Source: Rhizobium sp. Root482 (GTDB taxonomy: Bacteria; Pseudomonadota; Alphaproteobacteria; Rhizobiales; Rhizobiaceae). From it: 64,000 nt of DNA. Positions 27,161 to 37,319 of the stretch are shown piece by piece. The translations under genes were made by a program, and so were the position numbers. The notes beneath the pieces are model-generated. The model was not told where the DNA came from, did no database searches, and saw only the letters and a program-made list of their open reading frames with translations. Location: assembly GCF_001426565.1 (NCBI RefSeq), contig NZ_LMFA01000021.1, positions 266,457 to 330,456 on the forward strand, written 5' to 3'. The stretch's first letter is position 1. Each line of letters begins with the position of its first letter.

Positions 27161-27189
27161 AAGGGCCGAATCGTCACGATCCGGCCCTT
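27161..27189 (+). terminator. Terminator between the metalloprotease and fpr (convergent)
   Basis: AAGGGCCG (27161-27168) and CGGCCCTT (27182-27189) with inner ATCGT/ACGAT pairing form a long stem between two convergent genes, followed on the plus strand by TTCAT. It may serve both. Confidence 0.6.
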
Positions 27190-27254
27190 TTCATATCGAG
27201 CGACGAAAAGAGCGGCCATTGAGCCGCCCTTTCAGCACGAAGTTCCTGAAATTT

Positions 27255-28067
27255 TCAGCCGACGAAGGCCCGCTCGATGACGAATTCGCCGGGCTTGCTG
27301 TTGGCGCCTTCCGTCAGGCCCGCGGCCTCCAGAATGTCCTTGGTTTCCTTCAGCATCTCCGTCGAGCCGCAAATCATGCCGCGATCGACGGCCGAATCGA
27401 AGGCCGGCAGGCCGAGGTCGGAGAAGAATTTTCCGCCGCGCAAGAGGTTGGTAATGCGACCTTTGAGGGGATAATCCTCGCGCGTCACCGTCGCATAGTG
27501 GCGCAGCTTGTCACCGACCAATTCGGCCAGGAATTCATGGCTACGGATGCCCTCAATCAGGTCGAAACCGTATTTCAGTTCGGCGACGTCGCGGGTCGTA
27601 TGCGTGAGGATCACTTCGTCAAATTTCTCGTAGGTTTCCGGATCGCGGATCAGGCTGGCAAAGGGCGCGATTCCGGTTCCGGTCGAAAACATGTAGAGGC
27701 GCTTGCCGGGCGTGAGCGCGTCGAGCACCAGCGTGCCGGTCGGCTTCTTGCGCATCAGCACCTGGTCGCCGGGCTTGATGTTCTGCAGATGCGAGGTCAG
27801 CGGACCATCCGGCACCTTGATCGAGAAGAACTCCAGTTCCTCGTCCCAGGCGGGACTGGCAATCGAATAGGCGCGGTAGACCGGCTTGCCATCGACCATC
27901 AGCCCGATCATCGCGAATTCGCCCGAGCGGAACCGAAACTCGGGCGGGCGGGTCATGCGGAAGCTGAACAGCCGATCGGTATAATGGGTGACGCCGGTCA
28001 CCGTTTCGGCGAACACGCCGGCAGGCACGGAAGGAGCAAATTCTTCGATCTTGGCAGGAGCATTCAT
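27255..28067 (-). CDS. fpr: Ferredoxin--NADP+ reductase
   Basis: This 270-residue flavoprotein moves electrons between NADPH and ferredoxin or flavodoxin. It has the FAD-binding RAYSIASP (RxYS) and the NADP-binding FSTGTGIAPFASLIRD, plus CGSTEM near the C-terminus and the terminal VIERAFVG of the bacterial subclass II Fpr. I set the start at the ATG at 28065-28067 (MNAPAKIEEF); an upstream TTG would add 13 residues. It ends the sulfur-assimilation neighbourhood; transferring electrons to the CysI-type reductase is an inference. Confidence 0.92.
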   Translation of the reverse strand: MNAPAKIEEFAPSVPAGVFAETVTGVTHYTDRLFSFRMTRPPEFRFRSGEFAMIGLMVDGKPVYRAYSIASPAWDEELEFFSIKVPDGPLTSHLQNIKPGDQVLMRKKPTGTLVLDALTPGKRLYMFSTGTGIAPFASLIRDPETYEKFDEVILTHTTRDVAELKYGFDLIEGIRSHEFLAELVGDKLRHYATVTREDYPLKGRITNLLRGGKFFSDLGLPAFDSAVDRGMICGSTEMLKETKDILEAAGLTEGANSKPGEFVIERAFVG

Positions 28068-28204
28068 TTCGGCGTCAGGTCCTGTAATGATGACAATGGC
28101 TTTCAAGTATCAGCGGATATTCCAAAAGGCGCGGCTTTGGAAGCAATTCCGTTCCAAACAGCGCGCCTTTAACGTTCCTTAGCGCGATTCAGACTGTCGC
28201 GCCC

Positions 28205-28702
28205 TCAGGAAACCCGCCGCCAACTATAGGATTTCGCGTCCGCCGAAGGTCTTGCCGTCGGCTGATAGTGCCGGTCGATGCCCGGCAGGCGCATCTCCGC
28301 CAGTCTCTTCAAGGCGGTTTCATTGCTTACCGCAAAACTGTCGATCCCGCAACGCAGCATCAACGGCACCTGGTCTATCAGCACGTCGCCGACGGCGCGG
28401 AGTTCCGCCGTATAACCAAGACGGGTGCGCAACAGCGAGGCATGACTGAAGGCGCGGCCGTCGTTGAAGGCGGGGAAGACCAGAGCGACCAGAGAAATCT
28501 GCTCCAGGAAGGGTTTCAATCGGCCGACATCTTCGTCCGGCCTGACCAGGACACCAAGTCCCGCCTGCCCCGATGAGGCTCTTTCGATAAACTCCTCGAG
28601 GCCGTAAACGGCTCTCTCGTTCGAGCCGGCCCTAGTCTCCTCGGTCTCGACGACCCATGGGTCGTCGCTCACGAAGCCGGTTTCTTTCCAGATTTCAGGC
28701 AT
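28205..28702 (-). CDS. DUF934 protein linked to sulfite reductase
   Basis: This 165-residue protein matches the DUF934 family, which is nearly always encoded next to CysI-type sulfite reductases and is thought to help sulfur assimilation. Recognisable are LVALVFPAFNDGRAFSHASLLR and FAVSNETALKRL. The role is unproven. It is 49 bases after cysI on the same strand. Confidence 0.85.
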   Translation of the reverse strand: MPEIWKETGFVSDDPWVVETEETRAGSNERAVYGLEEFIERASSGQAGLGVLVRPDEDVGRLKPFLEQISLVALVFPAFNDGRAFSHASLLRTRLGYTAELRAVGDVLIDQVPLMLRCGIDSFAVSNETALKRLAEMRLPGIDRHYQPTARPSADAKSYSWRRVS

Positions 28703-28751
28703 GTTTTTATCCTTGCGCGCGCTTCTTCAGAGGCTTCGTTCTTCCAAGGCC

Positions 28752-30425
<1,674 letters not shown>

Positions 30426-30438
30426 GGGTATTCTTTCC

Positions 30439-30753
30439 TCAGGCCGCCCGCAGCGGGCCGGTCAGGCCCTCGTAACCGGGCGCATAATCGATCGTCGGGC
30501 CTTTGGCACGGATGCGCTCGCGCAGCCGCAAAGGGTGCAGCACGCCGTCGATCTCTTCTATGTCGATGACATTGACGTCCACGACCTTGTTGTCCCGAAA
30601 CGCAGCCGTGCCGGCGGTCTCTAGCGCTGCGACGGCTTCGGCATGGCGGGCAACAAAGGCGTCCTGCAGCGATTCCACCCAATTGCCCACCGCGTCGAGC
30701 CAGACGGAAACGCCATCGGAAAGGCGGTTTGCGGTCAGTACCTTGTCAGCCAT
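30439..30753 (-). CDS. DUF2849 protein
   Basis: This 104-residue protein resembles the DUF2849 family, found in alphaproteobacteria between cysG and cysI. It contains LTANRLSDGVSVWLDAVGNWVE and DVNVIDIEEIDGVLHPLRLRERIRAKGPTID. No catalytic motif is visible; a small regulatory or assembly role is a guess. It starts one base after the cysG stop. Confidence 0.82.
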   Translation of the reverse strand: MADKVLTANRLSDGVSVWLDAVGNWVESLQDAFVARHAEAVAALETAGTAAFRDNKVVDVNVIDIEEIDGVLHPLRLRERIRAKGPTIDYAPGYEGLTGPLRAA

Positions 30754-30754
30754 G

Positions 30755-32212
<1,458 letters not shown>

Positions 32213-32453
32213 GACGCCCGGAATCCGGTCCTGTTGAAGGTGCCCGCACTATCCCTTTTATGGGAGGGAATTTGAAGAAACGAAAATCCGCCGGCTTTTA
32301 CGCCTGCGTATTGTTTTGCTCGACATCAGCAGGAATGGAGCAAATCTCTCCGGCAGCGTCACGGGCGCCGCGCGCGGTTGACGTCGGCATGCGGCATTGC
32401 GTATTCCAATGCCAAGGGACGACACCACCACATTCAACCTCGGGAGCCTGATG

Positions 32454-33041
32454 ATGAACAACGCAAAGCTTGCGGAACGCCTCCTGACGGTCATCGAGGC
32501 AGACATACTGCCGCTCACGGACCGGGGTGTGGCGGCCGGCAACAAGATTTTCGGCGCGGCCATCCTGCGGAAATCGGATCTGTCGCTGGTTCTTGCCGAA
32601 ACCAACAACGAGACCGAAAATCCGCTCTGGCACGGCGAAGTGCATGCGCTGAAGCGATTCTATGAAAAGACGGAGAAGCCGGACACGAAGGATCTCGTCT
32701 TTCTTTCCACCCACGAGCCCTGCTCCATGTGCCTGTCGGCCATCACCTGGGCCGGCTTCGACAATTTCTATTACTTCTTCAGCCATGAGGATTCGCGCGA
32801 CGCCTTTGCCATCCCGCACGACCTGAAAATCCTCAAGGAGGTATTCCGGCTGGACCCGGGCGGCTATGCGAAGGAAAACGCCTTCTGGAGGTCCTCATCG
32901 ATCGCCGATCTGGTGGCAACATCGGACGAGGCGGCGAAACCGGCGCTTCGCGCGCAGGACAGGCGCATTCGCAACCGGTATGACAGCCTTTCCGAGCGCT
33001 ACCAGTCCGGCAAGGACGCCAACGCCATACCGCTGAATTGA
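32454..33041 (+). CDS. Nucleoside/cytidine deaminase-fold protein
   Basis: This 195-residue protein of the CDA superfamily has the zinc signature HGEVHALKRF (catalytic Glu) and EPCSMCLSAITWAGF with the two Cys ligands. That is the tRNA-adenosine or guanine deaminase type of pattern, but the protein is longer and has an unusual C-terminal region, so the substrate is unclear. Of two adjacent ATGs, the second (32454) has the better GGGAG spacing. It is followed by mazG after 4 bases, so the two are probably co-transcribed. Confidence 0.8.
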   Translation: MNNAKLAERLLTVIEADILPLTDRGVAAGNKIFGAAILRKSDLSLVLAETNNETENPLWHGEVHALKRFYEKTEKPDTKDLVFLSTHEPCSMCLSAITWAGFDNFYYFFSHEDSRDAFAIPHDLKILKEVFRLDPGGYAKENAFWRSSSIADLVATSDEAAKPALRAQDRRIRNRYDSLSERYQSGKDANAIPLN

Positions 33042-33045
33042 GCCC

Positions 33046-33879
33046 ATGACACCGTCCCGAGACATCACCCGCCTGCTCGACATCATGGAAGCCCTGCGCC
33101 AGCCGGAGACCGGTTGCCCTTGGGATGTCGTCCAGACCTTCGAGACCATCAAGCCCTATACGCTGGAAGAGGCCTATGAGGTCGCCGACGCCATCGAACG
33201 CGGCGACATGGACGATCTCTGCGACGAACTGGGCGATCTTCTGCTGCAGGTCGTCTTCCATGCCCGCATGGCCGAGGAGGCCGGCGATTTCGACTTCGGC
33301 GACGTGGTCGAGGCGATCACGCGCAAGATGACCCGCCGCCATCCGCATGTGTTTGCGCGCTCGGATGCGGATACGCCGCAGGCGGTCAAGCTGCAATGGA
33401 ATGACATCAAGCAGGCGGAGAAGGCCGAGCGCCGCGACAGGCGCGCCCGCCGCGGTCTGCCGGAAGATGCCGATATGGGCCATCTCGGCTCGGTCCAGCG
33501 CAGTTTTCCAGCACTCGTCGAGGCGCTGAAGCTTCAGGAACGGGCCGCAAAAGTCGGCTTCGACTGGTCTTCGCCCGAGCCGATCCTCGACAAGGTCGAG
33601 GAAGAGATCGGCGAACTGCGCGAGGCGCTGGCGGCCGGCGACAAGGCAAGGGTTACCGACGAGCTCGGAGACCTGATCTTTGCCGTCGTCAATATCGGCC
33701 GCCATGTCGATGCCGACCCGGAAATGGCACTGCGCGGCACCAACACAAAATTCCGCCGCCGTTTCGGCCATATCGAGACGGGCTTGCGCTCAGCCGGCGA
33801 AACGCTGGAAGGGGCAACGCTGGAGCGAATGGAGGAATTGTGGCAGGCGGCCAAGGCGATCGAGCGGCAGCTTGGATAG
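33046..33879 (+). CDS. mazG: Nucleoside triphosphate pyrophosphohydrolase MazG
   Basis: This 277-residue tandem-domain enzyme hydrolyses NTPs and noncanonical nucleotides to monophosphates. The first domain has TYTLEEAYE-like LEEAYEVADAIERGDMDDLCDELGDLLLQ with the EExx12-28ExxD metal motif; the second repeats it with EEIGELREALAAGDKARVTDELGDLIFAVV. It starts at ATG 33046. It lies just before a RIME-like repeat. Confidence 0.93.
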   Translation: MTPSRDITRLLDIMEALRQPETGCPWDVVQTFETIKPYTLEEAYEVADAIERGDMDDLCDELGDLLLQVVFHARMAEEAGDFDFGDVVEAITRKMTRRHPHVFARSDADTPQAVKLQWNDIKQAEKAERRDRRARRGLPEDADMGHLGSVQRSFPALVEALKLQERAAKVGFDWSSPEPILDKVEEEIGELREALAAGDKARVTDELGDLIFAVVNIGRHVDADPEMALRGTNTKFRRRFGHIETGLRSAGETLEGATLERMEELWQAAKAIERQLG

Positions 33880-33966
33880 GAGTGGGTGATTGCAGCCAGA
33901 GAGTTGTGAAACGGGCGTCTTGCCTCCCGCCCCCTCGCAATAGACCTCAAACCGCTCCCCACCTCA

Positions 33967-34058
33967 CGTCATCCTCGGCCTTGAGCCGAGGATCTTCCAG
34001 CCTCTCGTCGAATGGAGCGGCTGATGGATGGTCGGGTCGAGCCCGACCATGACGAAGG
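33967..34058. repeat. RIME-like palindromic intergenic element, copy 1
   Basis: A 92-base mosaic of nested palindromes: CATCCTCGGC/GCCGAGGAT at the left, a central segment with CAGCC..GGCTG, and ATGGTCGGG/CCCGACCAT at the right. It lies between mazG and hflX. Its reverse complement aligns closely with the element at 54269-54359. The outline matches the rhizobial intergenic mosaic elements (RIME) that are scattered in Rhizobium genomes. Confidence 0.75.
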
Positions 34059-34097
34059 AGAGAGTGTCGATAGGCTTACGGCAGGAACACCGCCCGC

Positions 34098-35420
34098 TTA
34101 CCAATCCTGCGGCGCAGCCTTCGGACCGTTGCCAAGACGGCGCTCGAGTTCTTCGGCCTCCGAGGGTGCCAGCCGCAGATCGAGGCTGACGGAACCATCT
34201 TCAAGATCGTCCCGGCCATCGACGATCGCGTGCTCGTAGACCCAAGGCAGAAGTTGCAGCTTTTCAGCCGACAGCACGACCGTGCATTCGGTCATCACGC
34301 CGGAAAGCCGTTTGCCGATCTCGTCGAGCAGTTCGGCGACGCCCTCGCCCGTAACAGCCGAAACCGCGGCTGAATTTTCGGTGTTCTCGGCTTTCTGGAC
34401 CAGGCCTTCGCGCGTTTCCGTGTCCAGCAGGTCGATCTTGTTCCAGACTTCGATCAGGCGTTCCGACCGCGCTTTCTCGTCGATGCCGAGATCGGTGAGG
34501 ATACGCAGGACGTCCTGTGCCTGCACCTGGTTGTCTGGATCGGAGAGATCGCGGACATGCAGGATGAGGTCGGCTTCCAGCACCTCCTCCAGTGTCGCGC
34601 GGAAAGCGGCAACGAGATGGGTCGGCAGGTCGGAGATGAAGCCGACCGTGTCGGAGAGCATCACCATGCGCCCATGCGGCAGCTTCATGCGGCGCAGCGT
34701 CGGGTCGAGCGTGGCGAACAGCATGTCCTCGGCCAGCACGCCGGCGCCGGTGATGCGGTTGAACAGGGTGGATTTGCCGGCATTGGTATAGCCGACCAGC
34801 GCCACGATCGGATGCGGCACCTTCTTGCGCTTGGCGCGATGGAGCTGGCGGGTGCGGCGAACCTGCTCCAGCTCTTTTTCCAGCTTGACGATCTTGTCCT
34901 GCAGCAGCCGGCGGTCGGCCTCGATCTGGGTTTCACCCGGGCCGCCCATGAAGCCAGCGCCACCGCGCTGGCGTTCAAGGTGGGTCCAGCTGCGCACCAG
35001 CCGCCCCTTCTGATAGTTCAGATGGGCGAGATCGACCTGCAGCGTGCCTTCCTTGGTGGAGGCGCGGCGGCCGAAGATTTCAAGGATGAGACCGGTCCGG
35101 TCGATGACCTTGCAGTTCCATTCCTTCTCCAGATTGCGCTGCTGCACCGGCGTCAGCGGATGATCGACGATGACCAGCCCGGCATCATGCTCGCTCAGCA
35201 GATGGCCGATCTCCTCGATCTTGCCGGTTCCAAGCAGGGTGCCCGGCTTCGGCTGGGCGACGGGCACGATCATGCCGTGCACGACTTCGAGATCGATGGC
35301 GAGCGCCAGCCCGATCGTTTCCTGCAGCCTGCTGTCGTCGCTGCGCGTCGAGGTGGCAACCGGCTCTTGCGTCTGCCGGCCGGTCTTTTTCAGAACCGGG
35401 ACGATAACGAGGGCGCGCAT
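34098..35420 (-). CDS. hflX: GTPase HflX
   Basis: This 440-residue GTPase splits or rescues ribosomes under stress. The N-terminal HflX domain ends with the FMGGPGETQIEADRRLL motif; the GTPase domain has the P-loop GYTNAGKST at 210-218, DTVGF (G3) and NKIDL (G4). The C-terminal region is typical. The start at the ATG at 35418-35420 is taken from convention; the frame stays open to the hfq stop but has no ATG, GTG or TTG there, so a non-canonical longer start cannot be excluded. It follows hfq, the common hfq-hflX order. Confidence 0.92.
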   Translation of the reverse strand: MRALVIVPVLKKTGRQTQEPVATSTRSDDSRLQETIGLALAIDLEVVHGMIVPVAQPKPGTLLGTGKIEEIGHLLSEHDAGLVIVDHPLTPVQQRNLEKEWNCKVIDRTGLILEIFGRRASTKEGTLQVDLAHLNYQKGRLVRSWTHLERQRGGAGFMGGPGETQIEADRRLLQDKIVKLEKELEQVRRTRQLHRAKRKKVPHPIVALVGYTNAGKSTLFNRITGAGVLAEDMLFATLDPTLRRMKLPHGRMVMLSDTVGFISDLPTHLVAAFRATLEEVLEADLILHVRDLSDPDNQVQAQDVLRILTDLGIDEKARSERLIEVWNKIDLLDTETREGLVQKAENTENSAAVSAVTGEGVAELLDEIGKRLSGVMTECTVVLSAEKLQLLPWVYEHAIVDGRDDLEDGSVSLDLRLAPSEAEELERRLGNGPKAAPQDW

Positions 35421-35498
35421 ATCATCGCGAAGCTTTTCAAGCTCCGGGATGATCGACGCCGATTTTCCATCACGTTTGGTAATCTGCTTTATGTCCCG

Positions 35499-35741
35499 TC
35501 AGGCTGCGGATTCTTCGCTCTCGAACATCTGCATCGGTTGGCCGGGCATGATGGTCGAGATCGCGTGCTTGTACACGAGCTGTGAATGCCCGTCACGCCG
35601 CAAAAGGACACAGAAATTGTCAAAGGAGGTGACAACGCCGGTGAGTTTCACACCATTAATGAGAAATATCGTCAGAGATATCTTCTGCTTGCGGACGGTG
35701 TTGAGAAAGAGATCCTGCAAGTTTTGAGAACGTTCCGCCAT
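35499..35741 (-). CDS. hfq: RNA chaperone Hfq
   Basis: This 80-residue hexameric Sm-like protein matches small regulatory RNAs to their targets. It has the Sm1 strand region [31 protein letters not shown] and the Sm2 motif YKHAIST (the canonical YKHAIS). The Q8-equivalent and F42-equivalent surface residues lie in these strands. It precedes hflX, and its start is 213 bases from ntrX. Confidence 0.97.
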   Translation of the reverse strand: MAERSQNLQDLFLNTVRKQKISLTIFLINGVKLTGVVTSFDNFCVLLRRDGHSQLVYKHAISTIMPGQPMQMFESEESAA

Positions 35742-35954
35742 GGCGCCGCTTCTTTCTTATTTTCCGGCCCGATTAACCGGTTGATTATTCGATCTGATTA
35801 TCCCGAGCGCCACGAAAAGTCTCTCCGTCGGCGTCCCCCCGGATTTGGTATCAAATCGCAGTCTTTTCCGCAATGTCGAAAAAGACATGGCGAATTTTCT
35901 GTGACACGCCGCCGGGATGGCCGTTGAAACGGGCATCCGCGCCCCTCGATCGCC

Positions 35955-37319
35955 TCAGACGCCGAGCGATTTCAGCTTCCGATGCAGGGCCGAGCGTTCC
36001 ATGCCGACGAACTCCGCCGTGCGCGAAATATTGCCGCCGAAGCGGTTGATTTGGGCGATGAGGTAATCGCGCTCGAACATTTCGCGCGCCTCGCGCAGCG
36101 GCAGCGTCATGATGTGCTGGTCGCCCTGCGCCGAAATCTTCGGCAGGTTGTCGCCCACTTCGCTCGGCAGCATGTCCGCCGAGATCGCCGTATCCGGGCC
36201 ATCGCTGCGGGCAAGGATCATCAGCCGCTCGATATTGTTGCGCAGCTGGCGGATATTGCCGGGCCAGTCATGCGATTGCAGCACGGCCAGCGCATCATCG
36301 CCGATCTTGCGCGTGCGGATGCCCGCCTGCTCGCTGATCTGGCGCATGAACATATCGACGAGAAAGGGAATATCCTCGCGTCGTTCGGCAAGGGCCGGCA
36401 CGCGTACCGGAATGACCGCAAGGCGGTGATAAAGATCCTCCCGGAAGGCACCCTCAGCAATCTGGCTTTCAAGGTTGTAGGCGGTGGAGGAGATGATCCG
36501 GACATCGACCCTCACCCGCTTGGAGCCGCCGACGCGCTCGAACTGCTGGTCGACCAGCACCCGCAGAATCTTGTTCTGCGTCTCGCGCGGCATTTCACCG
36601 ACCTCGTCGAGATAGAGAATGCCGCCATGCGCCTCTTCCAGAGCCCCGGTCTTGCGCGGCTGGCCCGGCGTCCCCTCGGTGCCGAAAAGCGCCATTTCCA
36701 TGCGATCGGGCGTGATCGCCGCCGCATTCAGCGCCACGAAGGGACCGCCCGCCCGCGACGACTTGCGGTGGACCATGCGGGCCACCAGTTCCTTGCCGGA
36801 ACCCGAGGGGCCGTGGATCATGATCCGGCTGTTGGTGGGCGCAACCTTCTCGATCGTCTGGCGCAATTGCGAGACGGCAACCGAGGTGCCGATCAGTTCG
36901 ACCGGGTCGCCGGAGCGTTTCTTCAGCTCGGACACTTCCCGCTTCAGCTTGGAGTTTTCCAGCGCCCGCTCGGCGATCAGGATCAGCCGGTCGGCCTTGA
37001 ACGGTTTCTCGATGAAATCATAGGCGCCGCGACGGATCGCCGAGACGGCCGTTTCGATATTGCCGTGGCCGGAAATCATCACCACCGGCAGGTCGTGATA
37101 GCGGCTCTTGATCTCGTCGAGCAGCGCCAGCCCGTCGAGCCGGCTGCCCTGCATCCAGATATCGAGGAACACCAGACGCGGCACCCGGTCGCTGATCGCC
37201 TGCAAGGCGCTGTCGCTGTCGAAGGCGGTGCGGGTCTCGTGCCCCTCGTCGGAGAGAATGCCGGAGACGATCTCGCGAATATCCTCCTCGTCGTCCACAA
37301 CCAGAATGTCAGCCGCCAT
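35955..37319 (-). CDS. ntrX: NtrX, response regulator of the NtrY-NtrX system
   Basis: This 454-residue AAA+ response regulator has a receiver domain with phospho-acceptor D53 (VFLDIW), an AAA+ domain with Walker A GPSGSGKE (170-177), and a C-terminal Fis-type helix-turn-helix (ISRTAEFVGMERSALHRKLKSLGV). The GAFTGA loop used to contact sigma-54 is absent: the corresponding stretch reads GTPGQPRKTGALEEA, so it probably does not activate sigma-54 promoters directly. The start at ATG 37317-37319 overlaps the ntrY stop by 11 bases. It takes phosphate from NtrY to control nitrogen and redox responses. Confidence 0.94.
   Translation of the reverse strand: MAADILVVDDEEDIREIVSGILSDEGHETRTAFDSDSALQAISDRVPRLVFLDIWMQGSRLDGLALLDEIKSRYHDLPVVMISGHGNIETAVSAIRRGAYDFIEKPFKADRLILIAERALENSKLKREVSELKKRSGDPVELIGTSVAVSQLRQTIEKVAPTNSRIMIHGPSGSGKELVARMVHRKSSRAGGPFVALNAAAITPDRMEMALFGTEGTPGQPRKTGALEEAHGGILYLDEVGEMPRETQNKILRVLVDQQFERVGGSKRVRVDVRIISSTAYNLESQIAEGAFREDLYHRLAVIPVRVPALAERREDIPFLVDMFMRQISEQAGIRTRKIGDDALAVLQSHDWPGNIRQLRNNIERLMILARSDGPDTAISADMLPSEVGDNLPKISAQGDQHIMTLPLREAREMFERDYLIAQINRFGGNISRTAEFVGMERSALHRKLKSLGV

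Noticed and set aside
32260..32451. A 63-codon plus-strand open frame upstream of the deaminase gene, starting after GGGAGG
   Set aside because: It has a hydrophobic start and two Cys, but no recognisable family and an abrupt unstructured end; evidence is too thin to call a gene.
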